A DNA stretch of 48,957 nucleotides from Plectonema radiosum NIES-515 (GTDB lineage Bacteria; Cyanobacteriota; Cyanobacteriia; Cyanobacteriales; Nostocaceae). The translations under genes and the position numbers were made by a program. Positions 24,999 through 33,907 of the stretch are shown in pieces. Location: positions 1 through 48,957 of the forward strand of contig NZ_JAOWRF010000191.1 of NCBI RefSeq assembly GCF_025753815.1, read 5' to 3'. The notes beneath the pieces are model-generated. The model ran no database searches. It was not told the DNA's origin and saw only the letters and a list, made by a program, of their open reading frames with translations. Within the stretch, counting starts at the first letter, position 1. Each line of letters starts with the position of its first letter.

Positions 24999-26468
24999 TT
25001 AAAACAGTTCCACACCTTCAAACTGCTGCTTACTTGCAGAAGCAGCTTCTCCACAAGTACGGGGGGTGGGAAAAATCTTTCCAGGATTTGCTAAACCTTG
25101 AGGATTAAAAACTTGCCGCACCCATTGCATAGTTTCTAAATCGATTTCGCTAAACATATCTGGCATATAACATTTTTTATCTGCACCAATGCCATGTTCA
25201 CCAGAAATACTTCCACCTACTTTCACACAAAGCTTAAGAATTTCTCCTCCGAGTTCTTCCACCTTTTCTAATGCTCCTTCAACGGAGTTATCAAAAAGAA
25301 TTAGTGGGTGAAGATTGCCATCTCCTGCATGAAATACATTCGCAATTTGATAACCAAACTTTTGACTTAATCTCTCAATTTCTTGCAAAACTTCAGGTAA
25401 TTGCGTGCGGGGAATTACGCCATCTTGGACATAATAATCTGGACTTAAATGTCCCGCTGCGGCAAAAGCAGCTTTGCGTCCTTTCCACAATTTTAATCGC
25501 GTTTCTAAGTCACTAGCAGATGTAATGTTACGCGCACCATTCTTTAGGCAAATTTCTGCTACACGCTGTTTATTTGCTGCAACTTCAACTTCTAAACCGT
25601 CGATTTCTACTAACAAAATTGCCGTAGCATCGCGGGGATAACAATTTGTAGCCACAACATCTTCCACAGCATTAATGCTGATATTATCCATCATTTCCAT
25701 CCCACCGGGAATAATTCCGGCGCTGATGATGTCAGAAACACTTTCCGCTGCGGCTTCAACTGTGGTAAAATCTGCTAAGAGCACGCAAATAGATTCTGCG
25801 CTTTTGAGAATTCGCAAAGTAATTTCTGTAGCAATTCCTAAGGTGCCTTCGGAACCAACAAATATACCTGTTAAATCATAACCAGGCATTTCCGGAATTT
25901 GTCCGCCAATATCGACAATTGAACCATCAGGTGTGACAATTTTCAATCCGAGAACGTGGTTGGTGGTGACACCGTACTTCAAGCAATGCACACCCCCAGA
26001 ATTTTCTGCGACATTGCCACCAATTGAGCAGATAATTTGACTGGAAGGATCGGGAGCGTAGTAAAATCCAGCACCAGAAACTGTTTGTGTCACCCAATTG
26101 TTAATTACCCCAGGCTGCACAATTACGCGCTGATTTTCTAAATCAACACTAAGGATTTGCCGCATTAAAGAAGTGACAATTAAAACAGAATCTTCAATTG
26201 GCAAAGCACCACCAGATAAACCGGTGCCTGAGCCACGGGCGATAAACGGGATAGAATTGCGATCGCATATCTTCACCAATTGGGCAACTTGTTCTGTAGT
26301 TCTTGGCAAAACTACCACCCCTGGACGTTGACGATAGCTAGTCAAACCATCGCACTCATAGGTGATGAGTTCTTCACGACGTTGTACTACCCCATTTTTG
26401 CCCAGTACAGCCTCAAATTCCTTAATTATGGGTTTCCAATTGCGTTGTTGTTTTTCTTGGGTAAGCAT
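24999..26468 (-). CDS. glcD: Glycolate dehydrogenase FAD-binding subunit GlcD
   Basis: The product is 489 aa, normal for GlcD. The FAD-binding (PCMH-type) region has PFIARGSGTGLSGGALP and GGNVAENSGGVHCLKYG. The C-terminal half has NVFHAGDGNLHP and SGEHGIGADKK, which bind flavin and substrate. In cyanobacteria GlcD oxidises the photorespiratory product glycolate (and D-lactate) to glyoxylate, passing electrons to the respiratory chain rather than to O2. The glcE and glcF genes are not adjacent. A decayed hydroxy-acid oxidase, which could have used overlapping substrates, lies at the window's left end. No regulatory site is evident upstream. Confidence 0.93.
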   Translation of the reverse strand: MLTQEKQQRNWKPIIKEFEAVLGKNGVVQRREELITYECDGLTSYRQRPGVVVLPRTTEQVAQLVKICDRNSIPFIARGSGTGLSGGALPIEDSVLIVTSLMRQILSVDLENQRVIVQPGVINNWVTQTVSGAGFYYAPDPSSQIICSIGGNVAENSGGVHCLKYGVTTNHVLGLKIVTPDGSIVDIGGQIPEMPGYDLTGIFVGSEGTLGIATEITLRILKSAESICVLLADFTTVEAAAESVSDIISAGIIPGGMEMMDNISINAVEDVVATNCYPRDATAILLVEIDGLEVEVAANKQRVAEICLKNGARNITSASDLETRLKLWKGRKAAFAAAGHLSPDYYVQDGVIPRTQLPEVLQEIERLSQKFGYQIANVFHAGDGNLHPLILFDNSVEGALEKVEELGGEILKLCVKVGGSISGEHGIGADKKCYMPDMFSEIDLETMQWVRQVFNPQGLANPGKIFPTPRTCGEAASASKQQFEGVELF

Positions 26469-26577
26469 GGGTGAAATGCACTAATTTTCAATGAGTTTAT
26501 AAATATTGTTACAAGATTTATCGTCATTCAGGGGGTATAAAGAAGACGAAAAACAACCCCAAAATTAAGCAATAAAA

Positions 26578-26990
26578 TTAAGCAGCTTTCAACAAGTCAG
26601 AATCATCAGAACAAGTAGTAGTTTCTGGAACCAAGCAAGGAGTGGCTGTACCACCACGAGCAGCAACAACAGCCTGAGTCATCAACTCTAAAATCGGAGC
26701 GCTTTTGGGACTTGAGCGTTGTAACCACACTGAGCATTACAGCCACAAAATGACTACCCGATTGAGTTTGAGAACCAAAACTAGTCCGTCTCCAAATTAC
26801 GGCAGGACGAATACCCCTTTTTGCCGCATTGTTAGTCGGATCAACACCCTCACAGGTGACAAACAACCATATCTATTCTATCGCCGACTCAAAGAGAGGG
26901 TAATTGCCGACAAGTGCGAACTGTTTTTGCGCTTGGGTGTTTTTTCCCGTGCTGTAATCTGCAATTCGAGACTCTTCAAGTCAAGTTGCG
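26578..26990 (-). pseudogene. IS66-family transposase C-terminal remnant
   Basis: On the minus strand HPSAKTVRTCRQL and then VTCEGVDPTNNAAKRGIRPA, followed by VIWRRTSFGSQTQSGS and VVTTLKSQKRS, match the IS66 transposase tail (normally EGVEPTNNAAERALR). Frame shifts break it at several places, and the last part continues in another frame as LMTQAVVAARGGTAT to a stop at 26578. The catalytic Asp residues and both element ends are lost. Confidence 0.8.
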
Positions 26991-27023
26991 TTGATGGATG
27001 AGCGAATCTCCTGAACCGACTCA

Positions 27024-27344
27024 CTAAATATCTTCAACTTCCAGTTGAGCCATCGTTACCGCATCAAAAGCAAACGCCAAAACTAATGGCATTGGGCATT
27101 TTAATAAATAACTTGAAACTACGGCAGCGATTGTTGTCACTACTGCTGAGATCGACAACCATCTTTCCTCGCAGGTTAATCCCTTTTCTGCTTTAATCAC
27201 ATTCAAAACTTTAGCAGGGATTGGTTCGGGCATTACCGCTGTTGGTGGAAAAGCCCAGAAATTATTACGCCGTTCAACAAATAAATCTGTCCAGCCATTT
27301 TCTTGACACCATTCTTCGATCCATTCAATTGAGTAATGTTTCAT
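27024..27344 (-). CDS. Conserved cyanobacterial protein of unknown function
   Basis: The product is 106 aa from the ATG at 27344; a TTG start two codons earlier is also possible. The N-terminus is hydrophilic with a Trp-rich start (HYSIEWIEEWCQENGWTDLF), and the conserved-looking NNFWAFPPTAVMPEPIP follows. A C-terminal hydrophobic segment (about 66-95, VVTTIAAVVSSYLLKCPMPL) is probably a membrane anchor. It ends in acidic LEVED. I have a sense of close homologues across filamentous cyanobacteria but no named family. The IS66 remnant begins right downstream. Confidence 0.65.
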   Translation of the reverse strand: MKHYSIEWIEEWCQENGWTDLFVERRNNFWAFPPTAVMPEPIPAKVLNVIKAEKGLTCEERWLSISAVVTTIAAVVSSYLLKCPMPLVLAFAFDAVTMAQLEVEDI

Positions 27345-28098
27345 AATCAAAGTTGGGAATTTGGACTTAGGAAATTTATGTAGAAGTTAAATATTAGCTA
27401 CTTGAGTGTTTCTGCTCTGCCCACCAATCGCCCTGTCAATGAACGATTCTTTTTAATGGTTAAGCATGTGAAACATTTATTATATAAAGCTCAAACTAAC
27501 CTTTTATTAATTACAAGACTAACAGTAATCTATAGCCTCTTGGCGTTAAAAGATAATAAACTTTACTTAAACAGCTAATATATAAAGAATTGTAAATGAA
27601 CGTGTGAATATTTGCTTCGATTTCCAAAAATATATAGTCATTTGATATCAAGGATAACAAACTTTTAAAAGATATTTATAAATAAAGAATTGTAAATAAA
27701 GCAGTGTTGCTAACCCTTGGTTGTGAAAAGCTATAACCCTTTGCTAGTAAGACTTACACCAGAAAATCTTCGCATTTTAGGGTTACTGTGTAAAACCTTG
27801 CGCTTGTCTAATTGTGCAGCAGATGAACAATATACCTCTTGCAAAAGTCCTTCCTTTCCGTTCTTCTTTGCGCCTTTGTGCCTTTGCGTGAGACAAAAAA
27901 TTATTTATCCAAGAGGTCTAATATTTATTTAGCAAAGGCTTGATTATTATCATCGGTATTTGGTAATAACTTCCACACATCATAGTTTGCTGCTATCAAC
28001 CTTAACAAACTGTTACAAGTTGCCTTTGTCAAGACCGAAACCTAAAAGTTAACGAATAAAACACCAGGGACTTGCGGTAAGCTAAAACTTGAACCGTG
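27345..28098. other. Gene-free, AT-rich stretch with repeats
   Basis: There is no coding region. TATAAAGAATTGTAAAT occurs twice (near 27581 and 27681, the second as ATAAAGAATTGTAAAT), a direct repeat of unknown role. An 84-bp inverted-repeat element lies at 27834-27917. The rest holds low-complexity T/C sequence. Confidence 0.45.
27834..27917. repeat. 84-bp inverted-repeat element, ACCTCTTG ends
   Basis: ACCTCTTG (27834-27841) and CAAGAGGT (27910-27917) bracket a T/C-rich core with TTTGCGCCTTTGTGCCTTTGCG. The core is similar in style to the arms of the element at 15881-16114. It is probably a MITE. Confidence 0.55.
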
Positions 28099-28134
28099 GC
28101 GATCGCACAATAGACCGGTCTATTGTGCGATCGC
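28099..28134. repeat. 36-bp perfect palindrome with HIP1 ends
   Basis: GCGATCGCACAATAGACC and its exact complement meet at 28116/28117 with no spacer. Each end is a full HIP1 octamer. It lies 30 bp upstream of the chosen start of the pentapeptide-repeat gene, so it may be an operator, a transcript hairpin or a HIP1-driven inversion site. Confidence 0.9.
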
Positions 28135-28164
28135 GCTCTGAGAACACACAACCAGCAAGCGAAT

Positions 28165-28698
28165 ATGTTTTTGCAGCAAAAGTTAGCGTTAACGAATACC
28201 CCGTCTTTAAAGACGGGGTTTATCCCTATTATCTTGATGATTGTATTTTGCTTGAACTGGGCAACACCAGCACTCGCAGACTGGACTCATCCATTGTCAT
28301 TTAGCAATGCACAATTGACAAAACGGGATTTTTCCGGGCAAAGTTTGCAAGCGGCTGAATTTTCTAACGCAAATATGGAACTAACTAACTTTGCTGGTGC
28401 TGACTTGCGGGGAGCAGTAATGAGTGCAAGCACGATGACACAAGCAAATCTACATCAAGCAGACTTAAGCAATGCACTCGTCGATCAGGTAAACTTAACA
28501 GGGGCTGATTTGAGCGATGCCAATTTAACAGAAGCTCTTTTGCTTCGCTCTATCTTTACTAATGTAAATATCAAAGGTGCAGATTTTAGCGATGCGATTT
28601 TGGATAAAGTGCAAATCAAAGAACTGTGTACAAAAGCCAGCGGTGTAAATTCCCAAACTGGCATAGAAACTCGTGATTCTTTAGGATGTCAACTTTGA
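28165..28698 (+). CDS. Exported pentapeptide-repeat protein
   Basis: I choose the ATG at 28165 (177 aa) because it gives a short basic start followed by a signal-peptide core (FIPIILMIVFCLNWATPALA). An upstream ATG at 28123 would translate half of the 36-bp palindrome. After the signal, residues 50-150 are pentapeptide repeats of A(D/N)LXX type: ANMELTNFAGADLRGAVMSA, then QADLSNALVDQVNLTGADLS, forming a right-handed beta helix. The C-terminal tail has two Cys. The likely location is periplasm or thylakoid lumen; function unknown. Its stop overlaps the purK start by 13 bp, so the two are translationally linked. A 22-bp palindrome lies within its signal-peptide codons. Confidence 0.85.
   Translation: MFLQQKLALTNTPSLKTGFIPIILMIVFCLNWATPALADWTHPLSFSNAQLTKRDFSGQSLQAAEFSNANMELTNFAGADLRGAVMSASTMTQANLHQADLSNALVDQVNLTGADLSDANLTEALLLRSIFTNVNIKGADFSDAILDKVQIKELCTKASGVNSQTGIETRDSLGCQL
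28198..28219. repeat. 22-bp perfect palindrome inside coding sequence
   Basis: ACCCCGTCTTT and AAAGACGGGGT form an exact palindrome 12 codons into the pentapeptide-repeat gene. It would form a strong hairpin in the mRNA just after the start, which could lower translation or attenuate transcription. Confidence 0.85.
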
Positions 28699-29834
28699 AG
28701 CGGGTTGGTGTGATTGGTGGTGGACAACTTGCCTGGATGATGGGAGACGCAGCCCAAAAGCTAGGATTAGAATTGGTGGTGCAGACTCCTAACAAACAAG
28801 ATCCGGCTGTAGCGATCGCATCTGATACAGTTTTCGCGAAAATTGATGATGCCACAGCCACCGCTGTTTTAGCAAGATTATGCGATATTATCACCTTTGA
28901 AAACGAATTTGTTGACTTAGACGCTTTATCAATCCTGGCACATCAAGGCGTTTGCTTCCGCCCTAGGTTAGAAGCTTTAACTCCCCTTTTAGATAAATAT
29001 CATCAACGCTGCTATTTACGCGACTTGGGTTTACCTGTACCGGAATTTTTCGCCGTCGAGCATCAAGATCACGAAAAATTTGCATCTAAGTTGGGTTTTC
29101 CCTTAGTTCTCAAATCCCGACGTCACGGTTATGACGGTCAAGGTACTTTCATTATTAAAGATTTTGCTAGTTTACAACCCAAGTTAGATTATGATATCAC
29201 AGAAAGTGCATTTTTAATAGAAGAATTTGTCCCTTTTGAACGAGAGCTAGCGATAATTGGAGCGCGTTCTGTTGATGGGGAAGTTGTAACCTACCCAGTG
29301 GTGGAAACTCAGCAAGAAGAACAAGTATGTCGTCGGGTAATTGCCCCGGCAGAGATTACACCAAAACTTGCAGCAGAAATAGAAGCGATCGCTCACACTA
29401 TATTAAATAGCCTGCAAGTAGTAGGTGTTTTTGGGATTGAGCTATTTCTCACCGCAGATGGAAAAGTGCTGGTAAATGAAATTGCTCCAAGAACGCACAA
29501 TTCTGGGCATTTTTCCCTTGATGCTTGCGAAACCTCGCAATTTGAGCAACATTTAAGAGCGGTGTGTGGTATGACTTTGGGTAATCCGGTTTTGCGCTGC
29601 GGTGGTGCTGTAATGGTTAATCTTTTGGGATATGAAGATTCTCTCTTCGACTACCAAAAAAAGCGATCGCACTTGTTGCAGATTCCCAGAGCGCACTTGC
29701 ACTGGTATGGGAAAACTGAATCGCGTTTGGGGCGGAAATTAGGACACGTCACGGTTTTGCTAGATAATCAAAATGAAGCAATGAATGTCGCTCACACCAT
29801 AGAATCTATCTGGTATCCAAATACTGCTAATTGA
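28686..29834 (+). CDS. purK: 5-(carboxyamino)imidazole ribonucleotide synthase PurK
   Basis: The product is 382 aa, normal length. It is an ATP-grasp enzyme that carboxylates AIR with bicarbonate and ATP in purine synthesis. The N-terminal Rossmann part starts RVGVIGGGQLAWMM. The ATP-grasp core has GFPLVLKSRRHGYDGQGTF and FLIEEFVPFERELAIIGARS, then VFGIELFLTADGKVLVNEIA and PRTHNSGHFSLDAC with the conserved metal and substrate residues. The ATG at 28686 overlaps the end of the pentapeptide-repeat gene by 13 bp. No purE gene is adjacent. Confidence 0.96.
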   Translation: MSTLKRVGVIGGGQLAWMMGDAAQKLGLELVVQTPNKQDPAVAIASDTVFAKIDDATATAVLARLCDIITFENEFVDLDALSILAHQGVCFRPRLEALTPLLDKYHQRCYLRDLGLPVPEFFAVEHQDHEKFASKLGFPLVLKSRRHGYDGQGTFIIKDFASLQPKLDYDITESAFLIEEFVPFERELAIIGARSVDGEVVTYPVVETQQEEQVCRRVIAPAEITPKLAAEIEAIAHTILNSLQVVGVFGIELFLTADGKVLVNEIAPRTHNSGHFSLDACETSQFEQHLRAVCGMTLGNPVLRCGGAVMVNLLGYEDSLFDYQKKRSHLLQIPRAHLHWYGKTESRLGRKLGHVTVLLDNQNEAMNVAHTIESIWYPNTAN

Positions 29835-29917
29835 TGGTTGGTGTTCTTATTTCAGTATTCCCCAAATCATGAAGGCGATCGCTATTTCATTTTAAGCACT
29901 CTTCGTCCTTACTAAAT

Positions 29918-32335
29918 TTAACTTCCCTCATGACCGACATCAGTGTTCTCACCTGAGTCCTGCCATTTCCAGTGGCGAATTTCTGGCATATCATCGCCAT
30001 GTTCGTTAATGTAAAGCTTATGTGAAATCAACTTGTCGTGCATCATCTGCTTGACATAAGCAGCTTTATACCCTAATTTTGGCACTCTGTCAATCACATC
30101 ATCCACTAAACTAAAGCGGTCTAATTCGTTAAGAACAACCATATCAAACGGTGTGGTAGTCGTTCCTTCCTCTTTATAACCGCGCACATGAAAGTTATTA
30201 TGGTTAGTGCGACGATAAGTGAGGCGATGAATTAACCAAGGGTAGGCATGAAAGGCGAAAATTACAGGTTTGTCAGTCGTAAAGAGACTATCAAAATCTT
30301 TATCGCTCAATCCGTGGGGATGCTCGCTTTGTGGTTGTAGTGTCATCAAGTCTACCACATTGACCACGCGCACCTTCAAGTCAGGGAAGTTCTGGCGGAG
30401 AATATCTACTGCCGCTAAAGTTTCCAGCGTCGGGACGTCTCCCGCACAACCCATCACCACATCCGGTTCAAAGCCTTTGTCATTGCTTGCCCATTCCCAA
30501 ATCCCGATGCCTTTGCTACAATGTTTAATTGCAGCTTCCATATCAAGATACTGCAACGCGGGTTGCTTGCCAGCGACGATGACGTTGACATAGTTGCGGC
30601 TTCGCAAACAGTGGTCTGTGACAGATAGCAGCGTATTGGCATCGGGTGGCAAATAAACCCGAATGACTTCAGATTTTTTGTTGACTACATGATCGATAAA
30701 ACCTGGGTCTTGGTGAGAAAAGCCGTTGTGGTCTTGTCGCCAAACGTGGGAAGTTAGGAGATAGTTGAGAGAAGCGATCGCTCGGCGCCAAGGAATATGA
30801 CGAGTAGTTTTCAACCATTTTGCGTGTTGGTTGAACATCGAGTCAATTATGTGGATAAACGCTTCATAGCAAGAGAAGAAGCCGTGACGACCGGTGAGGA
30901 GATATCCTTCTAACCAACCTTGACAAGTATGTTCGCTGAGGATTTCCATCACTCGTCCATCGGGGGAGAGCTTTTCGTCTTCTGGGAGTATTTCGGCATC
31001 CCAAGCTCGTTGTGTAACTTCAAATACAGCGTCCAGCCGATTCGATTGAGTTTCGTCTGGTCCAACAATCCGAAAGTTGCGCTGTTGGGAGTTGAGTTTC
31101 ATGACATCCCGCAGGAATTTACCCATTACCTTGGTAGCTTCGGCAACAACTGCACCCGGTTTGTCAACTTCAACAGCGTAATTTTTCAAGTCAGGCATTT
31201 TCAGGTCACGCAGCAAAATACCACCGTTAGCGTGGGGATTGTCTCCCATGCGACGCTGTTTTTTCGGGGCGAGTTCGGCGAGTTCGGGAATTAGTGTACC
31301 ATTAATATCGAAGAGTTCTTCTGGTTTGTAACTTCGCATCCACTCTTCCAGGAGTTTGAGGTGTGCTGGTTTGGTAGCGATTTCTCCAAAAGGAACTTGA
31401 TGCGATCGCCAAAAATCTTCTGTTTTTTTGCCGTCAACCTCTTTTGGTCCAGTCCAACCTTTAGGAGTTCTCAGAATAATCATTGGAAAACGCGATCGCT
31501 CTGTAAAGCCATTACTCCGAGCATCTTCTTGAATCTCTTTGATTTCCTGAATTACAGTATCTAGGGTTGCCGCCATCAATTGATGTACAATTTCTGGGTC
31601 GGAACCTTCGACAAAGTAAGGTTTATAGCCGTAACCGACAAATAAACTTTCTAACTCTTCATGGCTGATTCGTGCTAGCACTGTTGGGTTAGCAATTTTG
31701 TAACCGTTCAGGTGTAAAATCGGCAGTACAGCACCATCATGCACCGGATTGAGAAATTTGTTCGAGTGCCAACTAGCTGCTAAAGGTCCAGTTTCTGCTT
31801 CACCATCACCGATAACGCAAGCAACAATCAAGTCAGGATTATCAAAAGCTGCACCGTAAGCGTGAGATAAAGAATAGCCGAGTTCACCACCTTCATGAAT
31901 CGAACCGGGAGTTTCTGGTGCAACGTGACTGGGAATACCACCAGGAAAAGAAAACTGTTTGAAGAGCTTTTTCATCCCCTCGGCATCTGGGGAAATATTC
32001 GGGTAATATTCGCTGTAAGTCCCTTCCAGATAAGTGTTAGCGACCAATCCCGGACCACCGTGACCAGGACCTGCAATATAAATTGTGTTCAGGTCATTCT
32101 TTTTGATAACTCGGTTGAGGTGAACGTAAATAAAGTTAAGACCCGGAGTTGTCCCCCAATGACCCAGAAGTCTGGGTTTGACATGTTCTTGCTTCAGCGG
32201 TTCAGTGAGTAGTGGATTGTCTAATAAATAGATTTGTCCAACTGAAAGATAGTTCGCTGCACACCAATAAGCGTTGATTTTACGCAATTCTTCATCAGTT
32301 AAAGGCTTTGATTGGGTCGGGGTCGCTAATATCAT
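29918..32335 (-). CDS. xfp: Phosphoketolase (TPP-dependent)
   Basis: The product is 805 aa from Met at 32335, which has GGAG about six bases ahead; an in-frame ATG 12 bp upstream is less likely. It cleaves xylulose-5-phosphate and/or fructose-6-phosphate with phosphate to acetyl phosphate. Visible motifs are [18 protein letters not shown], the signature [20 protein letters not shown], the TPP-binding [20 protein letters not shown], and in the second half [18 protein letters not shown] and [10 protein letters not shown]. Cyanobacterial phosphoketolases support carbon flux to acetyl-CoA and are often induced in the dark or under mixotrophy. It is convergent with purK, 83 bp apart. Which of the two sugar substrates is preferred cannot be read. 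Confidence 0.95.
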   Translation of the reverse strand: MILATPTQSKPLTDEELRKINAYWCAANYLSVGQIYLLDNPLLTEPLKQEHVKPRLLGHWGTTPGLNFIYVHLNRVIKKNDLNTIYIAGPGHGGPGLVANTYLEGTYSEYYPNISPDAEGMKKLFKQFSFPGGIPSHVAPETPGSIHEGGELGYSLSHAYGAAFDNPDLIVACVIGDGEAETGPLAASWHSNKFLNPVHDGAVLPILHLNGYKIANPTVLARISHEELESLFVGYGYKPYFVEGSDPEIVHQLMAATLDTVIQEIKEIQEDARSNGFTERSRFPMIILRTPKGWTGPKEVDGKKTEDFWRSHQVPFGEIATKPAHLKLLEEWMRSYKPEELFDINGTLIPELAELAPKKQRRMGDNPHANGGILLRDLKMPDLKNYAVEVDKPGAVVAEATKVMGKFLRDVMKLNSQQRNFRIVGPDETQSNRLDAVFEVTQRAWDAEILPEDEKLSPDGRVMEILSEHTCQGWLEGYLLTGRHGFFSCYEAFIHIIDSMFNQHAKWLKTTRHIPWRRAIASLNYLLTSHVWRQDHNGFSHQDPGFIDHVVNKKSEVIRVYLPPDANTLLSVTDHCLRSRNYVNVIVAGKQPALQYLDMEAAIKHCSKGIGIWEWASNDKGFEPDVVMGCAGDVPTLETLAAVDILRQNFPDLKVRVVNVVDLMTLQPQSEHPHGLSDKDFDSLFTTDKPVIFAFHAYPWLIHRLTYRRTNHNNFHVRGYKEEGTTTTPFDMVVLNELDRFSLVDDVIDRVPKLGYKAAYVKQMMHDKLISHKLYINEHGDDMPEIRHWKWQDSGENTDVGHEGS

Positions 32336-32853
32336 ACCGAACTCCATTACAAGAGGATTTTGACTAACCTACAAGTATGCAAGTTTAGTTAACTTGAAAA
32401 TGATAGTCATCTTACTTATGACCAGTCTTTTCTTTACCTAAAAAATGTGCAGTTATAACCGTTACTGCTAGTCGGTTATTTGATCGAATCTCAAAGAAAT
32501 ATCGAAAAATAAAGATTAATAACCTTTATGATAGGATATCAAACATGGATATTATTTAATAGACATCTCCGAAAAAGAATGTAGAGACGCGAAATTTCGC
32601 GTCTCTACAAGGGTTCTGGATAACGCATATTGAATTTTTGGAGATGTATAATGGTTAAAAGTTAAATCTTGTTTAACATAAGCGTAAGAATTAATTATGC
32701 TTAATTAAAATATTTCTTTTACTAGATGCTTTATATACGGATAGCAAATCATACTAACTTGACATTGTATTATCTGTTTAATCTGGAAAAACGTAGATGC
32801 AGATTACTTTGTTGCCAAACATTCCTTTACTGTCAAATAAACATCTGACCGCA
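32336..32853. other. Intergenic, AT-rich with one MITE
   Basis: It holds an 85-bp element at 32563-32647. The part nearest 32340-32400 should contain the phosphoketolase promoter. No gene is seen. Confidence 0.45.
32563..32647. repeat. 85-bp MITE-like element, ACATCTCC ends
   Basis: ACATCTCC (32563-32570) and GGAGATGT (32640-32647) enclose a perfect stem from GTAGAGACGCG to CGCGTCTCTAC and the tail CAAGGGTTCTGGATAACGCAT. Same family and length as 1445-1529. Confidence 0.8.
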
Positions 32854-33264
32854 TTAAACTGCGTCTTCTTGCTGAAGGTTGGATTCATCATTCAAGCTTC
32901 TTAATACAATTTTGTTCGCGTTAACTATCATTTTATCAACTCTATGAGATTCTAGATTTTTATCCCGCGCCAAAAAATCATCAAGTAACTTAAAGAAACT
33001 TTCAAATCCTTCCTTTTCATTAACACAGTAGAGCATAATAATTTTTGCCCAAGAATTAGAAGTTGAGACATGATACTTTTGTTGTAACCAAGGTTGAAAC
33101 TCACGATAAAAATCCATCTCATCCTCAGTTGATTCAATCTTTAATTCTCTTAAAGCAGTTTTATAACCTACTAAAAACATAAAAAGGTCGCTAACTGAAG
33201 CACGTCCTATATACATACCTGGTTTCGCCTTAATTTTTTGCAAAATATCAAACAATCTACTCAT
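32854..33264 (-). CDS. Putative immunity protein for the upstream papain-fold toxin
   Basis: The product is 136 aa, soluble and without a signal. It begins with a conserved-looking KPGMYIGRASVSDLFMFLVG motif, then an acidic, aromatic middle (EFQPWLQQKYHVSTSNSWAK) and helical GFESFFKLLDDFL. Proteins opening with this PGMYIG motif are often found next to toxin domains of polymorphic systems. The toxin gene ends 38 bp upstream on the same strand, which is the usual toxin-then-immunity order. The immunity role is inferred from context; the family itself is not characterised as far as I know. Confidence 0.6.
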   Translation of the reverse strand: MSRLFDILQKIKAKPGMYIGRASVSDLFMFLVGYKTALRELKIESTEDEMDFYREFQPWLQQKYHVSTSNSWAKIIMLYCVNEKEGFESFFKLLDDFLARDKNLESHRVDKMIVNANKIVLRSLNDESNLQQEDAV

Positions 33265-33302
33265 ATTACTTATTTCACTTTGTTCTAAGTTACTAATTTA
33301 TT

Positions 33303-33662
33303 TTACAACTCATTCAAATAGTCAATCAAAAACTCTTCACTGGGACATTGAAAATCATTTAACCAATCCTCTGTAGGCAATCCTTCCGTTGAGAGATTAT
33401 CAAAGACTCTTTCTTTAACCTCTACCCCGTAATGAATCCCATTGAGTGTAATTGAATCGATTATTCCCTGACTTTCTAAGCGTGTACTAATTATATAATC
33501 TTCACCATATGCAGTTTGAATTTTAATAATTCTGCCCTCAATACCATTTTCTGCCAACCATTGCATCACAGCTTGAGCACATTCGTAGCATTTAAGGATT
33601 CTAAAGTTGGCAACTATCTTACCGACTTCTTGATAAATGTCATCATCCGATAATTGACTCAT
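33303..33662 (-). CDS. Stand-alone papain-fold toxin domain protein
   Basis: The product is 119 aa. It matches the papain-like toxin fold of polymorphic toxins: the nucleophile Cys28 in YECAQAVMQWL after an N-terminal helix, a strand region RIIKIQTAYGEDYIIS, His77 in NGIHYGVEV and Asp88/Asn89 in RVFDNLS. The segment LPTEDWLNDFQCPSEEF closes the fold. Such domains usually sit at the C-terminus of large secreted proteins; here the domain is alone, without any secretion signal or repeat region. It may be an orphan module or act inside the cell. The putative immunity gene follows by 38 bp. The whole pair is flanked by MITEs. Confidence 0.75.
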   Translation of the reverse strand: MSQLSDDDIYQEVGKIVANFRILKCYECAQAVMQWLAENGIEGRIIKIQTAYGEDYIISTRLESQGIIDSITLNGIHYGVEVKERVFDNLSTEGLPTEDWLNDFQCPSEEFLIDYLNEL

Positions 33663-33680
33663 CTCACCACAAATATAAAA

Positions 33681-33782
33681 TACAGCAGATTTCAGATAAA
33701 TGATATATCAAACCCAAAAGCTTGTAGAGACGTAGCAGTTCTACGTCTCTACGCGTATTCGATTAGAACGCAGTCTGCTGTA
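33681..33782. repeat. 102-bp MITE with TACAGCAGA ends
   Basis: TACAGCAGA (33681-33689) and TCTGCTGTA (33774-33782) bracket the hairpin GTAGAGACGTAGCAG..CTACGTCTCTAC (33724-33752). Related copies share the central hairpin but not the ends. Confidence 0.8.
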
Positions 33783-33907
33783 ATATAGAAAAAGTGCGAT
33801 CGCTTGCCTTTAATGTATTTCAAAACACAATACTCAGCAAAAATTAATCTTACATAAAGTTAGTTGTATTACTATTCACAAAGCGAACCCTAAACTTCAC
33901 AACGACA

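Noticed and set aside
27717-27932. 71-codon plus-strand reading frame
   Set aside because: Half of it is the 84-bp inverted-repeat element; no start signal and no family features.
29834-29918. A bidirectional terminator between purK and phosphoketolase
   Set aside because: I looked for a stem with a T run and found no convincing one in the 83-bp gap.
32336-32853. A riboswitch upstream of phosphoketolase or other metabolic genes
   Set aside because: No conserved riboswitch core was recognisable; the only strong structure there is the MITE.
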